Below are positions 21,972-30,713 of a DNA stretch of 41,509 nt, piece by piece. The notes under the pieces were generated by a model. The model saw nothing but the letters and a program-made list of their open reading frames with translations, was not told where the DNA came from and made no database searches. The stretch spans positions 1-41,509 of the forward strand of contig NZ_SPQN01000029.1 of NCBI RefSeq assembly GCF_004571065.1, in the 5' to 3' direction. The stretch comes from Geodermatophilus sp. DF01-2 (GTDB lineage: Bacteria > Actinomycetota > Actinomycetes > Mycobacteriales > Geodermatophilaceae). The position numbers and the translations under genes were made by a program. The number at the start of each line of letters is the position of its first letter. Within the stretch, counting starts at the first letter, position 1.

Positions 21972-22433
21972 TCAGCGCGCCCGCGGCACGTATCCGCCGA
22001 TGAGCGCCGACATGAGCAGCGCACCGTCGTCCGGCCCCACCGCCGTCGCAGCATCTGCGAAGGCCCGCCACCGGGCCCGTTCGACGTCGGTCGCCGCGTT
22101 CTCCGCCCGGGCGGTGAGCTGCTCGACCAGCCGGTCCCACTCCCCCTGCGGCGTCGGCCAGAGCCCGGCCAGTCGCCGGGCCTCCGGCGAGACGCCGGTG
22201 AACCGCACGATCTCGCCCGCGTAGTTGGTCAGCGCCTCGACGTAGCCCGCGGACACCAGCGCCCGCGCTGCGGCGGCCACCTCCGGCTTGGGCAGCCCGC
22301 TCGCCGGCACCACCTGTCCGAGGTACGGGTTGCCCCCGTACTCCGGTCCGTCGACCAGCCGCGCGATGGCCCGCAGCACCGGGAGGTCGCGGGTGAACCA
22401 GACGTCGGGCAGCGGGGTCTCCAGCGAGCTCAC
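21972..22433 (-). CDS. Hypothetical protein with winged-helix-like segment
   Basis: 153-residue soluble protein. The first half (DLPVLRAIARLVDGPEY, LPKPEVAAAARALVSAGYVE) has the helix pattern of a winged-helix domain; the second half is a helical region (EWDRLVEQLTARAENAATDV, RARWRAFADAATAVG). No family was recognised with confidence; DNA binding is a guess. GTG 22433 is the first start in frame. It converges with cspA. Confidence 0.65.
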   Translation of the reverse strand: MSSLETPLPDVWFTRDLPVLRAIARLVDGPEYGGNPYLGQVVPASGLPKPEVAAAARALVSAGYVEALTNYAGEIVRFTGVSPEARRLAGLWPTPQGEWDRLVEQLTARAENAATDVERARWRAFADAATAVGPDDGALLMSALIGGYVPRAR

Positions 22434-22511
22434 CGGTCCAGTCTCCGCCGCGCACGACGACGCCCCGCCACCCGGGTCAGGGGCTGGCGGGGCGCCTGGT
22501 GAGGCGATGGA

Positions 22512-22567
22512 ACGGCCCCCTTCCAGGGGCCCATCCTGAGCTCGCGAAGGGTGAGGAGGAAAGGGCC
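22512..22567 (-). repeat. Dispersed hairpin repeat, family 1
   Basis: On the minus strand the outer arms are GGCCCTTTCC (22567-22558) and GGAAGGGGGCC (22524-22514), paired with one G.U in RNA, around CACCCTTCGC..GCTCAGG. On the plus strand that position would be an A.C mismatch. It directly follows the membrane-protein remnant. Confidence 0.7.
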
Positions 22568-22577
22568 TGAGTCGCGA

Positions 22578-22700
22578 GCCCCGGTGAGCTCGGGCCGCAG
22601 GACCAGGACGACGCCGAGCATCGCGTAGCCGACGAGCAGGTGACCGGCGGCGACGTAGGGCGACAGAGCCGGCAGCGCCTGCGCGAGCGGGATGTTGACC
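22578..22700 (-). pseudogene. C-terminal remnant of a membrane protein
   Basis: The reverse strand reads VNIPLAQALPALSPYVAAGH and LLVGYAMLGVVLVLRPELTG, a hydrophobic helix pair at the end of an unidentified membrane protein. There is no start codon or promoter; the 5' part ends abruptly at about 22700, where a LuxR tail begins on the other strand. Confidence 0.5.
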
Positions 22701-22701
22701 G

Positions 22702-22839
22702 GCGGCGCAGATCGCCGCAGCGCTCTACCTGTCGCCGAAGACCGTCCGAAACAACGTGTCCAACGTGCTCACGAAGCTGCAGGTCACCGACCGGGCCCAG
22801 GCGATCGTGCGGGCGCGCGAGGCCGGGCTGGGACGCTGA
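22702..22839 (+). pseudogene. C-terminal remnant of a LuxR/NarL-family regulator
   Basis: AQIAAALYLSPKTVRNNVSN then VLTKLQVTDRAQAIVRAREA and GLGR is the end of a GerE-type helix-turn-helix, from the recognition-helix region to a normal stop (22837-22839). The receiver domain and the first HTH helix are missing, and the upstream sequence belongs to a different truncated gene. Confidence 0.75.
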
Positions 22840-22872
22840 GCGGACTGGCGTGGGCCTCGTACCGTTGGGTGC

Positions 22873-23295
22873 ATGACGACGTCCGCGCAGAACCAGCCGA
22901 AGGTCACCAAGAGCGACGCCGAGTGGCGGGCGCAGCTCTCGCCGGAGGAGTACGCCGTCCTCCGCCAGGCCGGCACCGAGCGGCCCTGGACCGGTGAGTA
23001 CGTCGACACCAAGACCGAGGGCGTCTACGCCTGCCGGGCCTGCGGGGCGGAGCTCTTCCGGTCGCAGACCAAGTTCGACTCGCACTGCGGCTGGCCGTCG
23101 TTCTACGAGGCCTCGGCCGCGGACAACGTCGTCCTCCGTGAGGACCGCAGCTTCGGCATGGTCCGCACCGAGGTTCTCTGCGGCACCTGCCACAGCCACC
23201 TCGGCCACCTCTTCGACGACGCTCCGCAGACCCCGACCGGCGACCGCTACTGCATCAACTCGGTCTCGATTCGCCTCCAGCCCGCCCAGGGCTGA
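22873..23295 (+). CDS. msrB: Peptide-methionine (R)-S-oxide reductase
   Basis: 140-residue MsrB that reduces the R form of methionine sulphoxide in proteins. Zinc ligands Cys54/Cys57 (CRAC) and Cys103/Cys106 (CGTC), catalytic Cys127 in GDRYCINSVSI, and HCGWPSF near 71-77 are intact. ATG 22873 gives a full-length protein. It shares a bidirectional terminator with the convergent chdC gene. Confidence 0.96.
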   Translation: MTTSAQNQPKVTKSDAEWRAQLSPEEYAVLRQAGTERPWTGEYVDTKTEGVYACRACGAELFRSQTKFDSHCGWPSFYEASAADNVVLREDRSFGMVRTEVLCGTCHSHLGHLFDDAPQTPTGDRYCINSVSIRLQPAQG

Positions 23296-23298
23296 AGC

Positions 23299-23337
23299 GG
23301 AGTCGCTCGAGTGCGGTTTCCGCACTCGAGCGACTCC
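23299..23337. terminator. Bidirectional terminator msrB/chdC
   Basis: A perfect 18-bp stem GGAGTCGCTCGAGTGCGG with its complement and a TTT loop starts 4 nt after the msrB stop and ends 3 nt before the chdC stop. Confidence 0.9.
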
Positions 23338-23339
23338 GG

Positions 23340-24050
23340 TCAGGGCAGGTCGGCGACGAGCTCCACGACGGGCTTGCGGACGCCGGTGTAGAACGGCACC
23401 TCCTCGCGCACGTGCCTCCGCGCGGTGGAGGCTCGCAGTTCGCGCATGAGGTCGACGATGCGGTGCAGCTCGTCGGCCTCGAAGGCCAGCATCCACTCGT
23501 AGTCCCCGAGCGCGAACGACGCGACCGTGTTGGCCCGGACGTCGGGGAAGCCGCGGGCCATCCGGCCGTGTTCGGCGAGCATCGCCCGGCGCTCCTCGTC
23601 GGGCAGGAGGTACCACTCGTAGGACCGCACGAACGGGTAGACGCACACGTAGCGGCGCGGCTCCTCGTCGGCCAGGAAGGCCGGGATGTGGCTGCGGTTG
23701 AACTCCGCCGGCCGGTGCAGGGCCATCTGCGACCACACCGGCTCCAGGTGCCGGCCCAGCGCCGTGCGGCGCAACCGGGTGTAGGCCTCCTGCAGCGCCT
23801 CGGGGGTCGAGGCGTGCCACCAGACCAGAAGGTCGGCGTCGGCCCGCAGGCCGCTCACGTCGTAGGTCCCGCGGACGACGACGTCCTTGCCGGCCAGCTC
23901 GTCGAGGAGGCCCTGCGCCTCGTCGGCGACGGCGCTGCGCTGCCCGTCACCGAGCGGGCGGGCCAGCCGGAACACCGACCACATCGTGTAGCGGATGGTC
24001 GCGTTCAACTCGTTCGCCCGCTTGCCGACGCTGCGCTGGTCCTCGCTCAT
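23340..24050 (-). CDS. chdC: Coproheme decarboxylase (HemQ)
   Basis: 236-residue enzyme that uses peroxide to decarboxylate coproheme to haem b, the last step of the coproporphyrin-dependent pathway of Gram-positive bacteria. Chlorite-dismutase-like fold segments are seen: [46 protein letters not shown] with the likely catalytic Tyr138, and LAEHGRMAR with the likely proximal His161. ATG 24050 is clear. The other pathway genes hemE and the oxidase are encoded at 25399-27860; a CpfC ferrochelatase is not in this window. Confidence 0.95.
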   Translation of the reverse strand: MSEDQRSVGKRANELNATIRYTMWSVFRLARPLGDGQRSAVADEAQGLLDELAGKDVVVRGTYDVSGLRADADLLVWWHASTPEALQEAYTRLRRTALGRHLEPVWSQMALHRPAEFNRSHIPAFLADEEPRRYVCVYPFVRSYEWYLLPDEERRAMLAEHGRMARGFPDVRANTVASFALGDYEWMLAFEADELHRIVDLMRELRASTARRHVREEVPFYTGVRKPVVELVADLP

Positions 24051-24074
24051 GACCCCATCATCCCCCGCGCTGGC

Positions 24075-24139
24075 GGCCTCCCTGCAGGGTCCCGCCGCGC
24101 GAGCTGGCGAGCGGTGGGGGGCAGGGAGGTCCTCTTTCA
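24075..24139 (-). repeat. Dispersed hairpin repeat, family 1
   Basis: On the minus strand it begins with the stop codon of the small ORF (TGAAAGAGGACC). Perfect 9-bp outer arms CCTCCCTGC (24129-24121) and GCAGGGAGG (24085-24077) enclose CACCGCTCGC..GCTCGCGCGGCGGG. It lies between two minus-strand genes, 25 nt upstream of chdC. Confidence 0.8.
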
Positions 24140-24274
24140 GCGGGTCGCGGAGGTCGCCGCGCGCCGGTCCCGGACGACCACGGTGTGCGCGTCGCGGCAG
24201 TCGTCGCAGGCGGCCATCCAGACGTGGTGGCGCAGGCAGCGGGCGGGTCGGTCGGAGTGGTGCACGGAACTCAT
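24137..24274 (-). CDS. 45-residue Cys/His-rich protein
   Basis: [19 protein letters not shown] then [17 protein letters not shown]. The arrangement C-x2-HH..C-x2-C looks like a minimal zinc-binding knuckle; function unknown. ATG 24274 is the only plausible start, and the stop codon is also the first triplet of the family 1 repeat. It is divergent from the membrane protein at 24382. Confidence 0.5.
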   Translation of the reverse strand: MSSVHHSDRPARCLRHHVWMAACDDCRDAHTVVVRDRRAATSATR

Positions 24275-24381
24275 TGGGGGCTCAACAGCCACCGGCGGAC
24301 GGCCATGCCGGGTGCCACCGTGGCGTCGGCCACCACCGGGCTCGGGTTGCCGACGGGACGCCGGGTCCGCAGGGTCGGGAC

Positions 24382-25335
24382 ATGATGGGCTCCCTCGCAC
24401 GCGGACTGGTGGCCGGCGCGGTCGGCACCACCGCCCTCGACGCCGCCTCCTACCTCGACATGGTCTTCCGCGGCCGGCCGGCCAGCTCCGTTCCCGATCG
24501 CCTGGTGGACGCCGTGGCCGACCGCCTCGGCCTCGACCTCCCCGGCCGCGGCCAGGAACGGGCGAACCGGCGGACGGCGTGGGGCGCGCTGGTCGGCATC
24601 GGCAACGGACTGGCCACCGGCGTCGCCGCGAGCGTGATGCGGTCCGCCGGAGTGCGCTTCTCGCCCCCGGTCGGCGCGGTGGTCGCCGGCGCCGCCGCGA
24701 TGGCCGCCACCGACGTCCCGGCAGCACTGCTGGGCGTCAGCGACCCCCGCTCGTGGAGCACCGCGGACTGGGCGACCGACGCGGTGTCCCACCTGGCCTA
24801 CGGCGCCGGCGTGCAGGCCGTCCTCGAGACCGTCCCCACCGCCCGGGAGCGCCGGACGTCGCGGAACCCGGCCGGCGCCGGGCTGGCGCTGCGCTCGCTG
24901 CTGCTGGGCGTGGCCTCGGGGAGCCGCGGCACGCTCGGCCTGGCCGCGCCCGCGCTCACCACCCGCCGCGGGGTCAGCGCGTTCACCAAGGCGACGCGGG
25001 CCAGCCTCGTGGTGGCGGAGATGGCGGGCGACAAGCACCCGGCGACGCCGACCCGCACGACCGCGAGCGGGATGGCGCCGCGCTTCCTCGGCGCGACCAC
25101 CGGTGCCGCGCGCCTCGCCGTGCGGGAACGCGCCAACGGTGCGGTCCCGGTGCTCGCCGCCGCGCTCGGCACGGCCGCAGGCTCCTGGGGCGGGCTCGGC
25201 TGGCGGCGCTGGGCGGCCGGCCGGATGCCGGACTGGCAGGCCGGCCTGATCGAGGACGCCGTCGCGCTCGTGCTCGCCGCGTCCGCCTGCCTGCCCGGGC
25301 GCGACCGGGTGCCGCTGGTGGCCGTCCCACGCTGA
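24382..25335 (+). CDS. Membrane protein, DUF4126-like C-terminal half
   Basis: 317-residue hydrophobic protein with small-residue-rich helices. The N-terminal part (ARGLVAGAVGTTALDAASYL, WGALVGIGNGLATGVAASVM) resembles other actinobacterial membrane proteins of unknown role. The C-terminal part (ALRSLLLGVASGSRGTLGLA, EMAGDKHPATPTRT, LGTAAGSWGGLGWRRWAA, LIEDAVALVLAASA) resembles DUF4126. Start is ATG 24382 or 24385. Its stop codon is 63 bp from the hemY-type gene stop, the gap being filled by a repeat. No function can be assigned. Confidence 0.65.
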   Translation: MMGSLARGLVAGAVGTTALDAASYLDMVFRGRPASSVPDRLVDAVADRLGLDLPGRGQERANRRTAWGALVGIGNGLATGVAASVMRSAGVRFSPPVGAVVAGAAAMAATDVPAALLGVSDPRSWSTADWATDAVSHLAYGAGVQAVLETVPTARERRTSRNPAGAGLALRSLLLGVASGSRGTLGLAAPALTTRRGVSAFTKATRASLVVAEMAGDKHPATPTRTTASGMAPRFLGATTGAARLAVRERANGAVPVLAAALGTAAGSWGGLGWRRWAAGRMPDWQAGLIEDAVALVLAASACLPGRDRVPLVAVPR

Positions 25336-25401
25336 AACGGCCGCCCTTCAAGGTCCCGCGCCGAGCCTACGAGGCGTGGGGGGAAGGGGGGTCCTTCTTC
25401 A
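25336..25401 (-). repeat. Dispersed hairpin repeat, family 1
   Basis: It fills the entire gap between two convergent genes and begins, on the minus strand, with the hemY-type stop codon (TGAAGAAGGACC). Outer arms CCCCCCTTC and GAAGGGCGG pair except for one C.C; the core is CACGCCTCGTAGGCTCGG. Confidence 0.75.
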
Positions 25402-26784
25402 GAACAGCGCGTCGACGGCGTGCTGCGCGTCGCGGATGCACGCCGGGACGCCGACGCCCCCGAACGCCGCCCCGGCGACCGCCAGCCCCGGCACCGCACC
25501 CACCGCCGTCCGCACTGCCGCCACGCGCGCCGGGTGTCCGACCAGGTACTGCGGCAGCCCGCCGCCCCAGCGGACGACGCGGGTGGCGACCGGCTCCGGC
25601 CGGGACAGCTGCAGCAGGTCGGTGACGTCGGCGACCACGGCCGCGGCGAGGTCGTCGTCGCTGCGCTGCAGCTCGTGCTCGGCGCGGAACCGGCCCACCG
25701 ACGAGCGCACCAGGAGATGCTCGCCGGCCAGGTGCGGCCACTTCCGCGACGAGACGGTGACGCCCTTGACCAGCCGGCCGGTCACCGGGGGCACCAGCAG
25801 GCCGGACCCCGGGGCGACGTCCTGCGCCGGGAAGGCCATCGCGACCACGGCCGTCGACGCGTACGGGATCCCCTGCAGCGGCTCGACCGCCGCCGGGGCG
25901 ACCCCGGCCAGCAGCCGGGCGGCCTTGGGCGCCGGCGCCGCGACCAGGACGGCGTCCGCGGTCAGCCGCTCCGGCGCGTTGGCCCGGCCGACCGAGAGCT
26001 CGAAGCCGGTCGCCGTCCGGACCAGGCCGTGCGCCGGGGTGCGCAGCCGGACGTCGGCGCCCGAGGCGGCCACCAGTGCGTCGGGCAGCGCGCCGATGCC
26101 GTCGGCGACGGTCACGAACACCGGCCCGTCGGCGTCGAACCGGCTGCGCGCGCCGGCGTCGCGGGCCGCCGCCGCCGCGCCGAGCACGGAACCGGCGGCC
26201 GGCAGGTGCGCGGCCAGCTGCGGCATCGTCGCGGCCAGGGAGAGCTCGTCGGCCCGCCCGGCGTAGACGCCGCCGAGCAGCGGCTCGACGAGCCGGTCGA
26301 CGACCTCGTCGCCGAGCCGCGCGCGCAGCAGGGCGCCCACCGCGACGTCGCCGTCCAGGGACAGCGGAGGCAGCTGCGTCTCGGCGGCCACCCGGGCGAC
26401 GCCGTCCGGGGTGAGGACGCCGTCCAGCCCGTCGGCCGACGCCGGGACGCCGAGCACGGTGCCGGCCGGCAGCGGGTGCCGGCCGTCGGGCAGCACGACC
26501 GCCGCCTGCGTGGTGGCCGGCGCGACCAGCCGGTCGGCCAGCCCGAGCCGCTCCACCAGCCGCACCGCCTCGGGCACCCGCGCGAGCATCGCCTCGGGGC
26601 CGGTGTCGTACCAGTGTCCGGCCAGCTCGACGCGGTGCAGCTTGCCGCCGACCCGGTCGCCGGCCTCGAGGACGACGACCTCGTCGTCCGGGCGCCGCCG
26701 CCGCCATTCGAAGGCGGCGGCCAGGCCGGTGATCCCGGCCCCGACGACGACGAACCGGGTCGGCGGGCGGGCTGGGCGGGTCAC
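25399..26784 (-). CDS. hemY: Coproporphyrinogen III oxidase (HemY/HemG-type, CgoX)
   Basis: 461-residue FAD-dependent oxidase. The N-terminal Rossmann motif [16 protein letters not shown] with EAGDRVGGK binds FAD; the family C-terminal AD-binding segment [12 protein letters not shown] and [16 protein letters not shown] is present. In organisms with ChdC the natural substrate is coproporphyrinogen III, hence CgoX. GTG 26784 overlaps the hemE stop (GTGA), so it is coupled to hemE. No membrane helix is visible, consistent with the soluble Gram-positive form. It is a full-length gene ending in a family 1 repeat. Confidence 0.93.
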   Translation of the reverse strand: MTRPARPPTRFVVVGAGITGLAAAFEWRRRRPDDEVVVLEAGDRVGGKLHRVELAGHWYDTGPEAMLARVPEAVRLVERLGLADRLVAPATTQAAVVLPDGRHPLPAGTVLGVPASADGLDGVLTPDGVARVAAETQLPPLSLDGDVAVGALLRARLGDEVVDRLVEPLLGGVYAGRADELSLAATMPQLAAHLPAAGSVLGAAAAARDAGARSRFDADGPVFVTVADGIGALPDALVAASGADVRLRTPAHGLVRTATGFELSVGRANAPERLTADAVLVAAPAPKAARLLAGVAPAAVEPLQGIPYASTAVVAMAFPAQDVAPGSGLLVPPVTGRLVKGVTVSSRKWPHLAGEHLLVRSSVGRFRAEHELQRSDDDLAAAVVADVTDLLQLSRPEPVATRVVRWGGGLPQYLVGHPARVAAVRTAVGAVPGLAVAGAAFGGVGVPACIRDAQHAVDALF

Positions 26785-27860
26785 GAGGTGAGCTCGTGGA
26801 CCAGCTCGACCACGTGTGTGAGCACACCGGGGTCGGTCTCGGGCAGCACCCCGTGGCCGAGGTTGAAGACGTGCCCGCGCGCGGCCCGGCCCTGCTCGAC
26901 GACCCGGCGCACCTCGCGGTCGACGGTGGCCCGGTCGGCGAGCAGGACGGCGGGGTCGAGGTTGCCCTGCAGCGAGCGCTGCGGCCCGACGCGCCGGGCG
27001 GCCTCGTCCAGGGGCACCCGCCAGTCGACGCCCACGACGTCGGCCCCGGCGTCCCCGACGAGCGGCAGCAGCTCGCCGGTGCCGACGCCGAAGTGGATCC
27101 GCGGCACCCCGTCCTCCCCCGCCCGCCCCGAGCCGAGCGCGTCGAAGACGGCGCGCGAGTGCGGCAGCACCCGCTCGGCGTAGTCGGCGGCCGACAGCAC
27201 CCCGGCCCAGGAGTCGAAGAGCTGCACCGCCGAGGCCCCGGCATCGACCTGGGTTCGCAGGAACGTGGCCGCGGAGATCGCCAGCCGGTCGAGCAGCCGG
27301 CCCCAGGCCTCGGGCTCGGCGTACATGAAGGCCTTGGTGCGGGCGTGCTCCTTGGAGGGCCCGCCCTCGATCAGGTAGGTGGCCAGGGTGAACGGCGCAC
27401 CGGCGAAGCCGATCAGCGGCGTGGCCCCCAGCTCGGCGACCAGCCGGCGCACCGCGGTCGCCAGGAACGCCAGCCGGTCGGGCTCGAGGGGCGGCAGCGC
27501 GTCGACGTCGGCGACGGTGCGCACCGGCTGCGCCACGACCGGCCCGACGCCGGGCTCGATCTCGATGTCGACGCCGGCCACCACCAGCGGCAGCACGATG
27601 TCGGAGAAGAGGATCGCGGCGTCCACCCCGTGCCGGCGCACCGGCTGCAGGGTGATCTCGGTGACCAGGTCGGGGTCCTGACAGGCTTCGAGCATCCGGG
27701 TGCCGGCACGCAGGGCCCGGTACTCCGGCAGCGAGCGGCCGGCCTGGCGCATGAACCACACCGGCGTGCGCCGCACCGGCAGGCCGCGGGCGGCCCGGAC
27801 CAGGTCCGAGTCGGCGGGAGGGGACGCGGGCATCGGCGCGGGATCGGCAGCGGCGGTCAC
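26781..27860 (-). CDS. hemE: Uroporphyrinogen decarboxylase
   Basis: 359-residue enzyme converting uroporphyrinogen III to coproporphyrinogen III. Signatures [20 protein letters not shown] (Arg residues binding substrate carboxylates), [12 protein letters not shown] with the key Asp, [17 protein letters not shown], and GNLDPAVL are all present, with [15 protein letters not shown] near the end. GTG 27860 is chosen because GGAGG lies ten bases upstream; ATG 27833 is an alternative. First gene of a hemE-hemY operon and divergent from the DUF3000 gene; the 72-bp gap carries both promoters. Confidence 0.95.
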   Translation of the reverse strand: MTAAADPAPMPASPPADSDLVRAARGLPVRRTPVWFMRQAGRSLPEYRALRAGTRMLEACQDPDLVTEITLQPVRRHGVDAAILFSDIVLPLVVAGVDIEIEPGVGPVVAQPVRTVADVDALPPLEPDRLAFLATAVRRLVAELGATPLIGFAGAPFTLATYLIEGGPSKEHARTKAFMYAEPEAWGRLLDRLAISAATFLRTQVDAGASAVQLFDSWAGVLSAADYAERVLPHSRAVFDALGSGRAGEDGVPRIHFGVGTGELLPLVGDAGADVVGVDWRVPLDEAARRVGPQRSLQGNLDPAVLLADRATVDREVRRVVEQGRAARGHVFNLGHGVLPETDPGVLTHVVELVHELTS

Positions 27861-27932
27861 GACGTTCGATCCTCCCAGAACCCGTGCGGCGCGTCGGCGG
27901 CACCGGGCGGTCCGGCGACCTACCCTGCGAGC

Positions 27933-28565
27933 GTGGAGCCTTCCAGCCTGGCCGGCGCCGGGCCCGGCGCCGGCGACCGTCCCGGCGGCGATCCCCCGGA
28001 GGAGTTCCGCGCTGCCCTGGAGGCGCTGGCCGGCGTGACGGCCCGGCCGGAGATCGCCCTGGAGCCGATCCCCGCCCCGCAGCGGCTGGCGCCCTACGCG
28101 CACGCGCTCGGCGCCCTCGTCACCGAGACCGACGGCGACGAGGAGGTCGAGGTCGCCAGCGGGCGGTTCATCGTGCTGCACGACCCCGCCGGCCACGAGT
28201 CCTGGGCGGGCACCACCCGCTGCGTCGGCTACCTCTCGGCCGCCACCGACGAGCACATGGTGGACGACGCCATGTTCTCCGAGGTGGCCTGGAGCTGGCT
28301 GACCGACGCCCTCGCCGACGCCGGGGCCACCTCCCACGCGCTGGGCGGCACGGTCACCCGGACCGCGTCGACCCGCTTCGGCGAGCTCGCCGGACCGGAG
28401 CACTCGGTCGACGTCGAGATCCGCGCCTCCTGGACGGCGGAGGACACCCGGCTCGACCGCCACCTCACCGCCTGGCTCGACGTGCTGGGCAGCGCGGCCG
28501 GACTGCCGCCGCCGGGCGTCCGGTTGCTGGATCCCTCCGGGCCCTCCGGGAACGGCACTCTCTAA
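27933..28565 (+). CDS. DUF3000 family protein
   Basis: 210-residue actinobacterial protein of unknown function. Conserved segments are [62 protein letters not shown] and [22 protein letters not shown]3000 commonly lies between hemE and the HRDC-ribonuclease D gene in actinobacteria, as here. The start is GTG 27933; no signal peptide or membrane segment is present. Confidence 0.85.
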   Translation: MEPSSLAGAGPGAGDRPGGDPPEEFRAALEALAGVTARPEIALEPIPAPQRLAPYAHALGALVTETDGDEEVEVASGRFIVLHDPAGHESWAGTTRCVGYLSAATDEHMVDDAMFSEVAWSWLTDALADAGATSHALGGTVTRTASTRFGELAGPEHSVDVEIRASWTAEDTRLDRHLTAWLDVLGSAAGLPPPGVRLLDPSGPSGNGTL

Positions 28566-28693
28566 CATCGGTGTCCCGGGGGTGCGCGACATCCCCGCGC
28601 CGGCCGCCCCTCCCCGGGGCCTCCTGCGGTCCCTGCCGTGGAGCCGTGCGGTGCCGTACACGCTGTCGAGACGGGCGAGAAGGTGGATCTGCG

Positions 28694-29935
28694 CTGAGCA
28701 CCGAGCCCCTCCCGGCGCCGGACGACGAACCGGACGCTGCCCCCGCGGTCCCGCTCATCACCCCGCGCGACGGGCTGCCGCCGGTCATCGAGACCTCTCC
28801 CGCGCTGGTGGAGTACGCCGAGGCGCTGGCGGCCGGCACCGGCCCGGTCGCCGTCGACGCCGAGCGGGCCTCCGGCTACCGCTACGGCCAGCGGGCCTAC
28901 CTGGTGCAACTGCGCCGCGCCGGCGCGGGTACCGGCCTGGTCGACCCGATCCCGCTGCCGGACCTGTCGGTGGTGCAAGGAGCGATCGCCGACACCGAGT
29001 GGGTGCTGCACGCGGCCAACCAGGACCTGCCGTGCCTGGCCGAGATCGGGCTGGTCCCCTCGCGCATCTTCGACACCGAGCTCGCCGCCCGGCTGGCCGG
29101 CCTGCCACGGGTGGGTCTCGGCGCCGTCGTCGAGTCGCTGCTCGGGTTCGCGCTGCAGAAGGGCCACTCCGCCGCCGACTGGAGCACCCGGCCGCTGCCC
29201 GAGGAGTGGCTGGTCTACGCCGCACTGGACGTCGAGGTGCTCGTCGACCTGCGGGACGCCCTGGCCGCCATCCTCGAGGAGCAGGGCAAGACCGAGTGGG
29301 CCCGTCAGGAGTTCGCGGCGATCCTCACCGCCGGGCCGCCCGCGCCCAGGGCCGACCCGTGGCGGCGGACCTCCGGCGTGCACGGGCTCCGCAACCGGCG
29401 ACAGCTGGGCATGCTCCGCTCGCTGTGGCAGGCCCGCGACGAGCTGGCCCGCCGCCGCGACCTCGCGCCGGGGCGGGTCCTGCCGGACGCCGCCATGGTC
29501 TCGGCGGTGCAGGCCGACCCGCGCTCGGAGGCCGCGCTGCTGGAGCTGCCGGTCTTCCGCGGGCGGGCCAACCGGAAGCTGGTCGGCACCTGGTTCGGGG
29601 CGCTGGTCCGCGGCCGGGAGCTGCCGGAGTCCGAGCTGCCGCCGCAGAACAGGCCCGGGGACGGCCCGCCGCCGGTCAACCGCTGGGCCGACCGCGACCC
29701 GGCCGCCGCCACCCGGCTGCAGGCCGCCCGCGCCGGGCTGGCCGGGCTGGCCGCCACGCACTCCCTGCCGGTCGAGAACCTGCTCTCCCCCGACCTCGTG
29801 CGTCGGCTGATGTGGACCCCGCCCGAGCCGCGGGACGCCGACACGGTGGCCGCGGCGCTGCGAGCCGGCGGCGCCCGGCAGTGGCAGGTCGAGCTGACCC
29901 GCGACCTGCTCACCGACGCGCTGACCCGCGCCTGA
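28694..29935 (+). CDS. rnd: Ribonuclease D with HRDC domain
   Basis: 413-residue DEDD-Y 3'-5' exoribonuclease. Exo [21 protein letters not shown] carries the Asp/Glu pair, Exo II lies around [12 protein letters not shown] and [11 protein letters not shown], and Exo [18 protein letters not shown] supplies the Tyr and last Asp. The HRDC domain covers about 215-300 ([20 protein letters not shown]), followed by a second helical domain. No ATG, GTG or TTG exists near the homology start; CTG 28694 ([13 protein letters not shown]) with AAGGTGG upstream is the most likely start. A long inverted repeat follows the stop. Confidence 0.92.
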   Translation: MSTEPLPAPDDEPDAAPAVPLITPRDGLPPVIETSPALVEYAEALAAGTGPVAVDAERASGYRYGQRAYLVQLRRAGAGTGLVDPIPLPDLSVVQGAIADTEWVLHAANQDLPCLAEIGLVPSRIFDTELAARLAGLPRVGLGAVVESLLGFALQKGHSAADWSTRPLPEEWLVYAALDVEVLVDLRDALAAILEEQGKTEWARQEFAAILTAGPPAPRADPWRRTSGVHGLRNRRQLGMLRSLWQARDELARRRDLAPGRVLPDAAMVSAVQADPRSEAALLELPVFRGRANRKLVGTWFGALVRGRELPESELPPQNRPGDGPPPVNRWADRDPAAATRLQAARAGLAGLAATHSLPVENLLSPDLVRRLMWTPPEPRDADTVAAALRAGGARQWQVELTRDLLTDALTRA

Positions 29936-29948
29936 AGCCGGCGACCAA

Positions 29949-30020
29949 GGCTCTTGCGGTGTTCCTCCCGCTCTTGCGCGGCTGCAGAACCGCGTGAGCA
30001 CGAGGAGCGCCGCAAGAGCC
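29949..30020. repeat. Long imperfect inverted repeat after rnd
   Basis: GGCTCTTGCGGTGTTCCTC (29949-29967) pairs with GAGGAGCGCCGCAAGAGCC (30002-30020) over 19 positions including two G.U pairs; the loop holds a small hairpin GCGG-CTGCAGAA-CCGC and another CTCTTGCG. It may act as the rnd terminator. It lies just left of the fadB remnant. Confidence 0.7.
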
Positions 30021-30060
30021 ATGCAGAACTCGAAGCGGTGCGGCCCGAAGGCTCGCCATG

Positions 30061-30580
30061 GGGCGCGACGTCTTCGCCGACGCCGACCTCGTCATCGAGG
30101 CGGTCTTCGAGGAGATGTCGGTCAAGCAGCAGGTGTTCGCCGAGGTGGAGGCCGTGGTCTCCGCCGAGTGCGTGCTGGCGACCGATACTTCGGCGCTGTC
30201 GGTGTCGGAGGTGGCGTCCAAGCTCGAGCACCCGGAGCGGGTGGTCGGTCCGCACTTCTTCAACCCGGTCGCCGTCCTCTCCCTGCTGGACGTCGTACGC
30301 GCCGACCAGACGGACGACGCCACGCGGGTCACCGCCTTCGCGGTCGGCAGGCAGCTGAAGAAGTCGTGGGTGCTGGTGGCCGACGCCCCGGCGTTCGTGG
30401 TCAACCGGCTGCTCACGCGTCGTCTAGCCGGTGCAGGACATCGACCTGTGCATGATCCTCGGCGCCGGGTGGCCGTTCTGGCTGGGCGGGATCTCTGCCC
30501 GCCTCGACCGCGAGGGCGTCTCCGAGAAGATGACCGGCTCTCGGTTCCTGCCGGAGGGCGTGGCCTCGCTGCCGGCCTGA
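30061..30580 (+). pseudogene. fadB (3-hydroxyacyl-CoA dehydrogenase/enoyl-CoA hydratase) remnant
   Basis: 30070-30420 encodes the middle of the NAD-binding domain of a FadB-type multifunctional protein (FADADLVIEAVFEEMSVKQQ, HPERVVGPHFFNPVAVL, KKSWVLVADAPAFVVNRLLT). At about 30431 the frame shifts and the extreme C-terminus follows (DIDLCMILGAGWPFWLGG, TGSRFLPEGVASLPA, stop 30578-30580). The hydratase domain, the dinucleotide-binding loop and about 160 residues in the middle are gone. Two deletions therefore left about 170 of some 700 residues. Confidence 0.88.
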
Positions 30581-30596
30581 GGGCGCTGACGCACGG

Positions 30597-30626
30597 CGGC
30601 CCGGACCCCGCGCGGGGTCCGGGCCG
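30597..30626. terminator. Terminator after the fadB remnant
   Basis: A perfect palindrome with 13-bp arms CGGCCCGGACCCC/GGGGTCCGGGCCG around GCGC, 16 nt after the relic fadB stop. Confidence 0.8.
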
Positions 30627-30631
30627 TTCCT

Positions 30632-30705
30632 CGTCCTGGCTCACCCTGTGGTCGCCGAGCTCGCGCCACAGCGCGAGCCTCGCGGCGACGACGCGAGCCA
30701 GGACG
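30632..30705. repeat. Nested stem-loop element
   Basis: Three stacked perfect helices: CGTCCTGGCTC (30632-30642) with GAGCCAGGACG (30695-30705), GTCGCCG (30651-30657) with CGGCGAC (30683-30689), and GCTCGCGC (30659-30666) with GCGCGAGC (30671-30678). It sits 8 nt past the end of the thiamine-binding-protein remnant and could end transcription from dxs, or be a small mobile element. Confidence 0.65.
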
Positions 30706-30713
30706 TGTGCGGG

